DNA of 64,000 bases. Origin: JAEUMY01 sp031394355 (GTDB lineage Bacteria; Pseudomonadota; Gammaproteobacteria; Burkholderiales; Usitatibacteraceae). The translations under genes were made by a program, and so were the position numbers. How positions within the stretch are numbered: position 1 is the first letter of the stretch; each line of letters opens with the position of its first letter. The stretch is taken from contig JANNSU010000012.1 in assembly GCA_031394355.1 (NCBI GenBank), forward strand, positions 1 to 64,000. Reading direction: 5' to 3'. This document shows, piece by piece, positions 38,208 through 46,810 of this stretch. Below the pieces are notes generated by a model. It was not told where the DNA came from and searched no databases. It saw only the letters and a program-made list of their open reading frames with translations.

Positions 38208-39077
38208 TCACTTGTCCAGCAGCTTCAGTGCCTTCTGCAGGCTGCGGCGCATACGGTTGAACGAGGTGCCCAGCGTGCTGATTTCGTCTTTGCCCTGGCC
38301 CGCGAATTCGGGTACATCGAAGTCGCCAGTGGAAATCTTGTCCGCTGCGGCCGACATTTGTGAAATGGGGCGGATGATCATGAACGACAGCATGACGTTC
38401 AATACGATGAAGGTCACCACGAAAATCGCGGCGAGTGACCCCATGAACGTCATGAACGCGCGGTTGGCATTTTGCACTGGCACGGAAACAGGAATCGACA
38501 CGATCTGGGCGCCGATGATTTCGCCTTCCTTCCAGCCGAAGCCATTGTTGGGGCCGTAAATTTTCACCATGGCCTCGGGCGCATCAGCGGCAGTGTCGTG
38601 GCAGGCAAGGCAGGAAAACTCGGTGATCTGGATTGGACGCGCGAGATAGAGCGCACTCCCGGTGGGGGTCATGCGCATGCCGGACACGGTCTTCAGGTCC
38701 GGCTTCGAGCGGAATGCGTTGATGAGATCCGCTTCCCATTCCACGGCCTTGTCGCGCGGATTGGTGGGGTTGAGCGCGGCTTCCTTGTAGGTGTATTCGG
38801 CGTGGGTCTTCCTGAGGCTGCCCATGATTTCCGTGGCTGCAAAGGCTGGCACGCTTTGGGGCAAGAATTTGTCCGGGGGGGCTTCGAGATTGGGACGGAC
38901 ATGCATCTCGGTGTAGCTGCGCATCGAAAGCGAAGCCTCCATCATCAGCTCGGCCTTGCGCAGGACCTCTTCCCTGGCATTGGCCTGCAGGAGTCCGTAG
39001 GACACCCAGGCAGAAACGGCTATGCCTGCCGAGAACACCAGCAACAGCACAATGTTGAATTTGAGACGGATACCCAT
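38208..39077 (-). CDS. DUF3365 c-type haem sensor with HAMP
   Basis: 289 residues from the ATG at 39077, preceded by GGAGGT. A membrane segment (about 8-30) is followed by a periplasmic domain with a c-haem motif C156-x2-C159-H160 (CLACH), a second membrane segment (about 210-232) and a C-terminal HAMP domain (RPISQMSAAADKISTGDFD). It lacks a kinase or methyl-accepting domain, so the output must be via another protein; the Ser/Thr kinase next to it is a candidate. The family (Tll0287-like) is linked to redox sensing. Confidence 0.86.
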   Translation of the reverse strand: MGIRLKFNIVLLLVFSAGIAVSAWVSYGLLQANAREEVLRKAELMMEASLSMRSYTEMHVRPNLEAPPDKFLPQSVPAFAATEIMGSLRKTHAEYTYKEAALNPTNPRDKAVEWEADLINAFRSKPDLKTVSGMRMTPTGSALYLARPIQITEFSCLACHDTAADAPEAMVKIYGPNNGFGWKEGEIIGAQIVSIPVSVPVQNANRAFMTFMGSLAAIFVVTFIVLNVMLSFMIIRPISQMSAAADKISTGDFDVPEFAGQGKDEISTLGTSFNRMRRSLQKALKLLDK

Positions 39078-39229
39078 GTGACCTCCCTGTTTCGTATGGA
39101 CCCAATACGACATGCCGTCCGTTCTGGATGTGATCAATCTGCGGAATGGTGCAAGCCGCAGAGCGGTGTTCCGGCTGCAAACCGCATTTTGCGGTACTTT
39201 TTGGTTGGGAGTTCACTTAAAGCCTGACA

Positions 39230-40756
39230 ATGAACTGTGCACTGTGGCTGGAACGCAACGCAATGCATCGCCCGGACGCGCCTGCTGTGGTGCTGGGCAC
39301 GAACGTCCATGCTGACTTTGCGACGCTGGCGCGGCGCGCTGCGGGCCTCGCGGGCTGGTTTCGTGCGGCGGGGCTGGTGCCGGGCGACCGGGTGCTGCTG
39401 CTCGGCCCCAATGCGCCAGTCTGGATCGAGGCGCTGTGGGGAATCTGGTGGGCCGGGCTGGCCGCGGTGCCGGTAAACGCCAAGCTGCATCCGAAAGAAG
39501 TGGCGTATGTGCTGGCACAGTGTGGTGCGCGCGGCGCCTGCGTCGGCGGCTCATGGCGGGACGCCGCCGCGGCCTGGACGGGGTGGTCGCCCACGGGCAC
39601 GCTGCCGGTACTCAACCTGGGTGGATGCGAATATTCGCAAGCGCTGGACCATGTGCCGCTGCCCCTGACGGTCTTGCCAGGCGCGGCGCTGGCATGGCTC
39701 TTCTACACCAGCGGCACAACAGGCAGGCCCAAGGGCGCCATGCTCACGCACGACAATCTGGCAGCGATGTGTGGCCACTATGTTGCTGAGGTCGATGTGA
39801 TCGCGCCCACGGATTGCATCCTGCATGCGGCACCACTGTCGCATGGCTCGGGGCTCTATGCGCTGCCGCATCTCCAGGCTGGGGCGGCCCAGGTGGTCCC
39901 GCTATCAGGCGGGTTCGATGCGGCCGAGGTCATCGATCTCTTCGCCGCCCATCTCGGGGTGACACTGTTCGCCGCACCGACCATCGTGAAGCGCCTCGTG
40001 GAACATGACGGCTGGACGGCGCGCGCGGTGGAAGGGCTGAAGACGCTCGTCTATGGCGGCGGGCCGATGTATGTCGCCGATGCAGACGCTGCGCTGAGGC
40101 GACTGCCTGGCAAGCTGGTGCAAATCTACGGCCAGGGCGAGTCACCCATGACCATCACCGTGCTGGGCAAGCCAGTGCTGGCCGACGCAGGTCATCCGCG
40201 ATTCCGGGAACGTCTGGCATCGGTTGGCGTGCCCTTCGCCAGCATTGAGGTGGCGGTATGCGATGCGTCGGGGAACGCGTTGCCGCCCGGCGAGGTGGGT
40301 GATATCCGCGTTCGCGGCGACACGGTCATGGCGGGTTACTGGAACGATTCGACGGCGACTGCCGCTGCACTGCAGGACGGCTGGCTCATCACCGGGGACA
40401 TGGGCAGCTTCGATGAGGAAGGATTCCTCACGCTCAAGGATCGCAGCAAGGACCTCATCATCTCGGGTGGCTCGAACATCTACCCGCGAGAGGTGGAGGA
40501 GGTGCTATTGACCCATCCGGGCGTGGCCGAGGTCTCGGTGATCGGCATGCTAGACGCGGCGTGGGGCGAGATCGTCGTGGCCTGCGTGGTGGGGCGGGAC
40601 GGCTTTGCCGACGCGGCGGCGCTGGACGCGCACTGTCTGGCTGCAATCGCCCGCTTCAAACGGCCGAAACATTACCGGTTTATGGCAGAACTGCCCAAAA
40701 ATGCCTATGGCAAGGTGTTGAAGACTGCGTTGCGGGACGCGGCGTTGGAACCGTGA
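39230..40756 (+). CDS. Acyl-CoA synthetase, AMP-binding family
   Basis: 508 residues. Motif FYTSGTTGRPKGAMLTHDN (P-loop), YGQGESPM, GDMGSFDEEGFLTLKDRSKDL and the C-terminal KNAYGKVLK with the catalytic Lys are complete. The enzyme adenylates a carboxylic acid and links it to CoA; the substrate is not evident. The palindrome at 39627 encodes EYSQ. It is divergent from the haem sensor, separated by about 150 bases that must hold both promoters; nothing else recognised there. Confidence 0.9.
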   Translation: MNCALWLERNAMHRPDAPAVVLGTNVHADFATLARRAAGLAGWFRAAGLVPGDRVLLLGPNAPVWIEALWGIWWAGLAAVPVNAKLHPKEVAYVLAQCGARGACVGGSWRDAAAAWTGWSPTGTLPVLNLGGCEYSQALDHVPLPLTVLPGAALAWLFYTSGTTGRPKGAMLTHDNLAAMCGHYVAEVDVIAPTDCILHAAPLSHGSGLYALPHLQAGAAQVVPLSGGFDAAEVIDLFAAHLGVTLFAAPTIVKRLVEHDGWTARAVEGLKTLVYGGGPMYVADADAALRRLPGKLVQIYGQGESPMTITVLGKPVLADAGHPRFRERLASVGVPFASIEVAVCDASGNALPPGEVGDIRVRGDTVMAGYWNDSTATAAALQDGWLITGDMGSFDEEGFLTLKDRSKDLIISGGSNIYPREVEEVLLTHPGVAEVSVIGMLDAAWGEIVVACVVGRDGFADAAALDAHCLAAIARFKRPKHYRFMAELPKNAYGKVLKTALRDAALEP

Positions 40757-40762
40757 GGCGGG

Positions 40763-41473
40763 TCAGGCTGTGACTTCGCCTGCTGCAATGCGCTTCAGCG
40801 GTGCCTCGTCGTGGAGCGTCACGCCGCCGTACCGCACCGACACCCAGCCATGCCGCACCCAGTCCGATAACAGCACGTTGACCCGTTGGCGCGATGAGCC
40901 CAGCAGCTGCGCAAGGTCTTCCTGTGGCAGATGCAGGTTGATGCGCACTCCATCAGCTTCCTTCACGCCATAAGCATGCGAAAGATTCACCAATTGCTTG
41001 GCCAGTCGTGCGGGCAGTGGCAGCGCATTGACATCCTCCATGGCCGCGAACAGCAGGCGCAGGCGCGATGCCTGCAGTTTCAGGAAGTGCAGTGGCAGCT
41101 CGGGATGCTGTTTCAGGAGCTCACGGAATTCATGATTGGGTACCAGAAGGAGTTCCGTCGTGCCATGGGCGATGCCGTCATGCGTGCGCGGCAGGCCGTC
41201 AAAGAGCGAGATTTCACCGAACCACGTGCCCGGCTCCAGGAATGCGAGGGCCGTCTGCTTGCCCTCTGGTGCCGTCGCACAGATTTTCACTGCGCCGGAG
41301 AGGATGCCCATCCAGCCATCACCGGGCCGATCCTTGCGGTGCGAATATTCGCCGTCAGACAGCGTTTTGATCTGTGCCGCAGCGATGATTGAAGTGCGCA
41401 CGGGACCGGGTAATCCGGAGAACCAGATGTCGCTCTGGAGAATGGCGAGCTGCGCGGGTGATAAGGTGGCCAT
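40763..41473 (-). CDS. Crp/Fnr-family transcription regulator
   Basis: 236 residues from the ATG at 41473; an upstream extension to 41623 has no support. A cyclic-nucleotide-binding fold (FGEISLFDGLPRTHDGIA) is followed by a C-terminal winged helix (PQEDLAQLLGSSRQRVNVLLSDW). There is no N-terminal Cys cluster, so it is not a [4Fe-4S] Fnr. A palindromic site (41555) lies in the divergent gap. The palindrome at 41341 is read as EYS. Confidence 0.87.
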   Translation of the reverse strand: MATLSPAQLAILQSDIWFSGLPGPVRTSIIAAAQIKTLSDGEYSHRKDRPGDGWMGILSGAVKICATAPEGKQTALAFLEPGTWFGEISLFDGLPRTHDGIAHGTTELLLVPNHEFRELLKQHPELPLHFLKLQASRLRLLFAAMEDVNALPLPARLAKQLVNLSHAYGVKEADGVRINLHLPQEDLAQLLGSSRQRVNVLLSDWVRHGWVSVRYGGVTLHDEAPLKRIAAGEVTA

Positions 41474-41554
41474 GCGTTCTTCCGGGTGTTGTTGTTGTGT
41501 GGTGCCGGGTGAATGTCCGGTCTGTGACAGACTGCAAGTATAACCAACGGTATC

Positions 41555-41568
41555 TTGACATGTGTCAA
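41555..41568. promoter_or_regulatory. Fnr/Dnr-type operator TTGACATGTGTCAA
   Basis: A perfect inverted repeat (TTGAC-N4-GTCAA) in the 220-base gap between the Crp/Fnr gene and the class II aldolase. It matches the general consensus of Fnr/Dnr family sites, so autoregulation or control of the aldolase-transporter genes is plausible. Confidence 0.55.
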
Positions 41569-41639
41569 GCCCCCCATCCTGCTGCTGTCCGAGGCGGACA
41601 ACTGGTATGCAGGGTGGTCGCATGTCGCATTAGCAAGTG

Positions 41640-41661
41640 CCAATACGTCGCCAATACGTCG
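41640..41661. repeat. Perfect tandem 11-bp repeat CCAATACGTCG
   Basis: Two adjacent identical copies lie 33-54 bases before the aldolase start; may be a regulator site or a slippage hot spot. Confidence 0.7.
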
Positions 41662-41693
41662 CGAGCATCATTAGAATCCATGAGGAGAGAAGC

Positions 41694-42482
41694 ATGAACC
41701 CTGCCACCCAGGCCGCAATCGTTGCCGCTACCCAATCCGTGAAGCAAAACGTCTCGCCCGAAGAGTGGCAGACCCGGGTCGATCTGGCCGCCTGCTACCG
41801 CCTTGTCGCCCTGTACGGCTGGACGGATCTGGTATTCACCCACATCACCGCCAAGATACCGGGAACCGATGATCATTTCCTCATCAATCCCTACGGCATG
41901 CTCTTTGACGAGATCACGGCCTCCAGCCTGGTGAAGATCGACCACGCCGGCAACAAGCTGGATGACAGCCCGTATCCGGTCAATCCAGCAGGCTTCGTCA
42001 TCCATAGCGCCATCCACGCCGCACGCACGGATGCCAAGTGCGTGCTGCATACCCACACGGCCAATGGCGTCGCTGTCGCGGCCCAGCAGAGCGGCGTGTT
42101 GCCAATCTCCCAGCAAAGCATTTTTGTGCTGTCGAGCCTGGCCTATCACGACTATGAAGGTGTTGCGCTCAGGGATGATGAGAAGCCGCGGCTGGTGCGT
42201 GACCTGGGAAGCAAAAACTTTCTGATGCTGCGTAGCCACGGCCTCCTGACCGTGGGCGAATCGATCGCCGATGCCTTTCTCCTGATGTACTTTTTTGAAA
42301 CCACCTGCAATATCCAGATTCGTGCGCAAAGTACGGGAGGCGAGCTCATTCGCGTCCCTCAATCCATTTTGGACGGGGCCGCGGCGCAGGTCACTGCCGG
42401 CACGAAGGGATTGGGCGGACAAATTGCCTGGCCTGCACTGCTGCGCAAGCTGGACCGGATTGCGCCAGACTACCAGCACTGA
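41694..42482 (+). CDS. Class II aldolase/adducin family protein
   Basis: 262 residues from the ATG at 41694, with GAGGAGA upstream. The Zn-binding His pair is in VLHTHTANGVAVAAQQ and a third His in LRSHGLLTVG. Family members include fuculose-phosphate aldolase and decarboxylases; the substrate is not evident. A BASS transporter follows 30 bases downstream, suggesting joint uptake and breakdown of an organic acid. Confidence 0.86.
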   Translation: MNPATQAAIVAATQSVKQNVSPEEWQTRVDLAACYRLVALYGWTDLVFTHITAKIPGTDDHFLINPYGMLFDEITASSLVKIDHAGNKLDDSPYPVNPAGFVIHSAIHAARTDAKCVLHTHTANGVAVAAQQSGVLPISQQSIFVLSSLAYHDYEGVALRDDEKPRLVRDLGSKNFLMLRSHGLLTVGESIADAFLLMYFFETTCNIQIRAQSTGGELIRVPQSILDGAAAQVTAGTKGLGGQIAWPALLRKLDRIAPDYQH

Positions 42483-42512
42483 TTCGTACCACCATCACCG
42501 GGAGGAGACCCG

Positions 42513-43418
42513 ATGCAAGGCGACATCATTTCATCCGTGCTGCTGCCGCTGGGCCTGGCGTTCATCATGTTCACGCTCGGTGTGGGGCTTGCGCCAGCGG
42601 ATTTCCGGCGCGTATTCAAGTATCCGAAGGCATTTGCCGTGGGCACGCTTTGCCACTTCATTCTGTTGCCGCTGGTCGGCTTTCTGGTGGTGAAGCTCTG
42701 GGGTGTCACGGGTGCCTTGGCTGTGGGCTTCATGATCATCGCCGCCTGTCCGACGGGCACCACCTCCAACCTGCTCACGTACTACGCTCGCGGCGATGTG
42801 GCGCTGGCTTTATCCTTCACGGCAGTGGCAAGTCTCGTCTCCATCTTCACCGTACCGTTGATCCTCGGCTGGTCTCTGGATTACTTTCTCGGCTCGGCGC
42901 GCGAGATCAAGGTGCCGGCGGGCCAGATCATCGCGCCCATTTTTGTCATTCTTGCCATTCCTGTGGCGCTCGGGATGCTGCTTCGGGCCAAGGCCACCGC
43001 ATTCGCCATCCGCTTCCATCAGCCGATGAGTACTGTTGCCACGATCATTTTCGTGCTGGTCATTGCGGCCGCGATTGCCAAGAATTGGCTGCTCTTCAAG
43101 GAACACACCGCAACGCTCGCCCCGTTGGTGTTCTCGATCAACCTGACGATGCTTGCCCTCGGTTTCGGGCTTTCGAAACTGGTCGGTGTGGATATCCGCC
43201 AGGCCGCCACCGTCGCCATCGAGTCGTCCGTGCAGAACGGCACGCTGGCCATCGTCATCGCTTCGTCGATCCTCAAGGATGACGTGATGAGCCTGCCCGG
43301 CGCCATATATGGCTTGCTGATGTATGTGAGCGGCATCGCGTTCGTGTTCCTCATGCGCAAGTTCGCGCCGCCGTTGTCGAAGGAGGAAGAGGCGGCTGCG
43401 CAGGCGGCGATGCATTGA
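42513..43418 (+). CDS. Bile acid:sodium symporter (BASS) family transporter
   Basis: 301 residues, nine to ten hydrophobic segments. ACPTGTTSNLLTYYARGD is the sodium-binding signature, and the IESSVQNGTLAIVIASS segment is the second conserved region. BASS carriers move organic anions with Na+; the substrate here may be a small organic acid handled by the aldolase. No palindrome in this gene. Confidence 0.88.
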   Translation: MQGDIISSVLLPLGLAFIMFTLGVGLAPADFRRVFKYPKAFAVGTLCHFILLPLVGFLVVKLWGVTGALAVGFMIIAACPTGTTSNLLTYYARGDVALALSFTAVASLVSIFTVPLILGWSLDYFLGSAREIKVPAGQIIAPIFVILAIPVALGMLLRAKATAFAIRFHQPMSTVATIIFVLVIAAAIAKNWLLFKEHTATLAPLVFSINLTMLALGFGLSKLVGVDIRQAATVAIESSVQNGTLAIVIASSILKDDVMSLPGAIYGLLMYVSGIAFVFLMRKFAPPLSKEEEAAAQAAMH

Positions 43419-43432
43419 GAATTCAACAGCCC

Positions 43433-43541
43433 CGCAAACACAGATGAACACAGATAAACACAGATGAAGTCCACCAGCAGAACGAGTACTGCGGAGTCCG
43501 TTGCACTTATCCGTGTTTATCTGTGTTCATCTGTGTTTGCG
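43433..43541. repeat. Inverted pair of AACACAGATG arms
   Basis: The left arm (43433-43467) has units AACACAGATG, AACACAGATA, AACACAGATG. The right arm (43509-43541) is the inverse and ends TGTTTGCG. Only 41 bases separate the arms, the shortest spacer. It lies between the BASS gene and a histidine phosphatase. Confidence 0.92.
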
Positions 43542-43564
43542 ATTGAACTTCGACCGGGTCCGAG

Positions 43565-44290
43565 ATGATCCCGAAAGACGCAGCGCGTCGCCGCATCTTC
43601 CTCATGCGCCACGGCAGCGTGACGTACTTCGATGCCGATGGTCGACCGTATCCGCCGGACACGGTGCCGCTCAACGCGCAAGGTCGGGATCAGGCTGATG
43701 CCGCCGGACGTCTGTTCGCCACTGCGAATATTCGCCTCGACCGTGTGATCGTGAGTGGCCTTGCGCGCACGGTGGAGACAGCCGACCGTGTACTGGCTGC
43801 GGCAGGGCTGTCGATCCCTCTGCAACACGACACTGATCTGCGCGAAATCGGGGGCGGCAAGCTATCCGCCATACCCGATGCCGAGCTGCGGCTGGCGTTC
43901 ACGGGCGCGATGGATGGTGTGGTCGATCTCCACACCCGCTTTCTCGGCGGCGAGACGGTTGGCGAACTCATGGATCGGGTCACGCCGCGCATCGATACAC
44001 TGCGTGCCGATCCTGATTGGGACATCGTGCTGCTGGTGCTGCATGGCGGCGTCAATCGTGCCGTGTTGTCGTGGCTACTCACTGGGCAAAAGCAATTCAT
44101 CGGCGGACTGGCTCAAGCGCCTGCCTGTATCAACGCAATAGATGTGGGTGAGGCGCGGCATGACGTGTCGGTGCGGCTCATCAACCATGCACCGCTGGAT
44201 CAGCTCCACACCACCACACGCAAGACGACCATGGAAGCACTATACGAGCAGTACCTGAAATTCAGAAAGGGCAACTCGCATGTCGATTGA
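43565..44290 (+). CDS. Histidine phosphatase family protein
   Basis: 241 residues. RHG motif at 15-17 (FLMRHGSVTYF) and second His in LVLHGGVNRAVL. Phosphoglycerate-mutase-like fold. It overlaps the next gene by 11 bases and heads an operon with a kinase-like protein and an acyl-CoA dehydrogenase, an arrangement found with ACAD10/11-type pathways. The palindrome at 43724 encodes ANIR. Confidence 0.86.
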   Translation: MIPKDAARRRIFLMRHGSVTYFDADGRPYPPDTVPLNAQGRDQADAAGRLFATANIRLDRVIVSGLARTVETADRVLAAAGLSIPLQHDTDLREIGGGKLSAIPDAELRLAFTGAMDGVVDLHTRFLGGETVGELMDRVTPRIDTLRADPDWDIVLLVLHGGVNRAVLSWLLTGQKQFIGGLAQAPACINAIDVGEARHDVSVRLINHAPLDQLHTTTRKTTMEALYEQYLKFRKGNSHVD

Positions 44291-45353
44291 TGCCACCGGA
44301 ACCCGGCCAGTCGCCGAGAACCAGAAATTCGATGTGCCCGAACTGGAGCGATGGCTCGCCGCCAACGTCGAGGGCTTCGCAGGCCCACTCACCATCGAGC
44401 AGTTCAAGGGCGGGCAATCCAACCCCACGTTCAAGCTCATCACGCCGAACAACATATACGTGATGCGAGCCAAGCCCGGCCCGGCCGCCAAGCTGCTGCC
44501 TTCCGCACACGCCATTGAGCGCGAGTTCGCGGTGATGAAGGCACTGGCTGGCAGCGGTGTGCCGGTGGCGAAGATGTACGCGCTCTGCGCAGACGAGGCT
44601 GTCATCGGCCGCGCGTTCTTCATCATGGAGTTTGTCGAAGGCCGCGTACTCTGGGACCCGGCATTGCCGGGCCTGTCGAGTGAAGAGCGCATGCGAATAT
44701 TCGCAGAGATGAATCGCGTGATCGCGGCCCTCCATACGGTTGACTACACGGCAATCGGACTCGCGGACTACGGCAAGCCCGGCAATTTCTTCGGGCGCCA
44801 GATCGGTCGATGGACCAAGCAGTACCGCGCCTCCGAGACGGAGAAGATTCCTGCCATGGATGCGCTTATCGACTGGCTGCCGTCGCACATCCCTGCGGGC
44901 GATGAGAGCACCATCGTGCACGGCGACTATCGCCTCGACAATCTCATCTGGCATCCCACGGAGTCGCGCGTGCTGGCGGTGCTGGATTGGGAGCTTTCGA
45001 CGCTGGGCCATCCGCTGGCCGATTTCGCGTATCACTGCATGGTGTGGGTCATGCCACCCGGCCCGGCGCGCGGTCTCGCGGGTGTGGCGCTGGACGAGCT
45101 CGGCATTCCGAATATTCGCCAGTACACGGAAATGTATTGCGAACGCACTGGTCGACCTGGTATTCCACACATGGATTTCTATCTCGCGTACAACCTGTTC
45201 CGCATGGCTGGCATCCTGCAGGGCATTGCGAAGCGTGTCGTGGATGGCACGGCTTCCAGCGCGCAGGCCATCGAGATGGGCAAGGCGGCGCCCATGGTGG
45301 CGGCGCTGGGGTGGAAGTTTGCGGAAAAGATGAAGTCATCGGAGAACACATGA
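44280..45353 (+). CDS. Phosphotransferase family protein (APH fold, ACAD10/11-like)
   Basis: 357 residues. The Brenner motif HGDYRLDNLIWHP and the LDWELSTLGHPLADFAYH segment give the kinase active site (catalytic and metal Asp). The family includes the kinase part of ACAD10/11, which phosphorylates 4-hydroxyacyl-CoA. Coupled on both sides. Contains a RIFA palindrome at 44693 and a one-mismatch copy at 45108 that also reads xNIR. Confidence 0.87.
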   Translation: MSIDATGTRPVAENQKFDVPELERWLAANVEGFAGPLTIEQFKGGQSNPTFKLITPNNIYVMRAKPGPAAKLLPSAHAIEREFAVMKALAGSGVPVAKMYALCADEAVIGRAFFIMEFVEGRVLWDPALPGLSSEERMRIFAEMNRVIAALHTVDYTAIGLADYGKPGNFFGRQIGRWTKQYRASETEKIPAMDALIDWLPSHIPAGDESTIVHGDYRLDNLIWHPTESRVLAVLDWELSTLGHPLADFAYHCMVWVMPPGPARGLAGVALDELGIPNIRQYTEMYCERTGRPGIPHMDFYLAYNLFRMAGILQGIAKRVVDGTASSAQAIEMGKAAPMVAALGWKFAEKMKSSENT

Positions 45354-46570
45354 ATTTCGCCTACACCCCCAAGATGCAGAGCCTCATCGAACGCCTGAAT
45401 GCGTTCTTCGTCGAGCACATCCATCCCAACGATCGCCGCCACCATGAAGAGCTGGCCGCCAATACGGCAGCGGGCAAACGCTGGTCACCGGTGCCGGTGG
45501 TTGAGGAGCTGAAGCCCAAGGCGAAAGCCGCAGGCCTTTGGAACCTCTTCCTGCCGGACGAGCATTTCGGCGCCGGTCTCACCAACCTCGAATACGCGCC
45601 GCTGGCCGAGATCACGGGCCGCGTGCTGTGGTCGCCCAGTGTCTTCAACTGCAACGCGCCGGACACCGGAAACATGGAAACGCTGGTGCTCTATGGCACT
45701 GACGCGCAGAAAGAGAAGTGGCTGATGCCGCTGCTATCAGGCGAAATGCGCTCCGCTTTCGCCATGACCGAGCCGGATGTGGCCTCCTCGGACGCGACCA
45801 ACATCGCCACCTCCATCGTGCGCGATGGCAACGACTACGTGATCAATGGCCGCAAATGGTGGATCACCAACGCGGGCGATCCGCGCTGCGCCATCTTCAT
45901 CGTCATGGGCAAGACCAACCCGGACGCGGACAAGCACACGCAGCAGTCCATGATCCTCGTGCCGCGCGACACGCCCGGCCTCACCATCGACCGTGCCTTG
46001 AATGTACTGGGTTACGACGATGCCCCGTCCGGCCATTGCGAAATGACGTTCAGGAACGTGCGCGTGCCGGCCGAAAATCTGTTGCTGGGTGAAGGTCGCG
46101 GATTCGAGATCGCGCAAGGCCGGCTGGGACCGGGCAGGGTGCATCACTGCATGCGGCTCATCGGCTCCGCCGAGCGCGCGCTGGAGCTGCTCTGCCAGCG
46201 CGTCAGTTCACGTGTGGCGTTCGGCAAACCCATCGCCGCACAGGGCGTGTGGCAGGAGCGCATCGCCGAGTCGCGCATCCTGATTGACCAGGCGCGGCTT
46301 CTCGTACTCCATTGCGCATGGAAGATGGATGTGGCGGGCAACAAGGCCGCCAGGAACGAGATCGCCATGATCAAAGTGGCCGTGCCATCCATGGCTTGTC
46401 AGGTCATCGACTGGGCCATGCAAGCGCACGGCGGCGCCGGATTGTGCGACGATTTCCCCCTGGCAGAGGCGTATTCCTGGGCGCGCATCCTGCGGCTGGC
46501 GGATGGGCCGGATGAAGTGCACCGCAATGCCATCGCAAAGAACGAGCTGGGGCGGTATCGGGGGACTTAG
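45350..46570 (+). CDS. Acyl-CoA dehydrogenase
   Basis: 406 residues from the ATG at 45350, which overlaps the previous stop (ATGA). FAMTEPDVASSDATN is the FAD/substrate segment, GRKWWITNAGDPRC and the C-terminal QAHGGAGLCDDFPLA are typical of ACAD10/11-like enzymes. With the kinase and phosphatase in the same operon, a 4-hydroxy-acid breakdown route is likely: phosphorylate, eliminate, dehydrogenate. Confidence 0.92.
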   Translation: MNFAYTPKMQSLIERLNAFFVEHIHPNDRRHHEELAANTAAGKRWSPVPVVEELKPKAKAAGLWNLFLPDEHFGAGLTNLEYAPLAEITGRVLWSPSVFNCNAPDTGNMETLVLYGTDAQKEKWLMPLLSGEMRSAFAMTEPDVASSDATNIATSIVRDGNDYVINGRKWWITNAGDPRCAIFIVMGKTNPDADKHTQQSMILVPRDTPGLTIDRALNVLGYDDAPSGHCEMTFRNVRVPAENLLLGEGRGFEIAQGRLGPGRVHHCMRLIGSAERALELLCQRVSSRVAFGKPIAAQGVWQERIAESRILIDQARLLVLHCAWKMDVAGNKAARNEIAMIKVAVPSMACQVIDWAMQAHGGAGLCDDFPLAEAYSWARILRLADGPDEVHRNAIAKNELGRYRGT

Positions 46571-46582
46571 CGAAGAAGAAAG

Positions 46583-46780
46583 ACGCAAACACAGATGAAC
46601 ACGGATGAACGCAGATTCTGACACGTTCAATCCTGCGCAGTTTGCGTAAGCCGGATGCAGCGCAGCGCAATCCGGGGCAACATTCCTGAATTCCATTTCA
46701 TTGCATCTGGGCTGGACGATTGAAGAGAACTCAGTGTGCGCAGCGGCCTTTATCTGCGTTCATCCGCGTTCATCTGCGGT
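46583..46780. repeat. Inverted pair of AACACAGATG-like arms with a REP inside
   Basis: Left arm at 46583-46615, right arm at 46748-46780, both degenerate with GCAGATG units. The spacer holds a REP element (46646-46678, GTAAGCCGGATGCAGCG...), so the two repeat families are nested here. Promoter elements for fadD probably lie in the remaining 60 bases. Confidence 0.8.
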
Positions 46781-46810
46781 TCCAAAATCAGTAAAACCGA
46801 GGAGGAGAGG

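Noticed and set aside
44987..45349. Upstream extension of the acyl-CoA dehydrogenase frame
   Set aside because: It overlaps the kinase-like gene for over 360 bases; the ATG at 45350 fits the coupled start.
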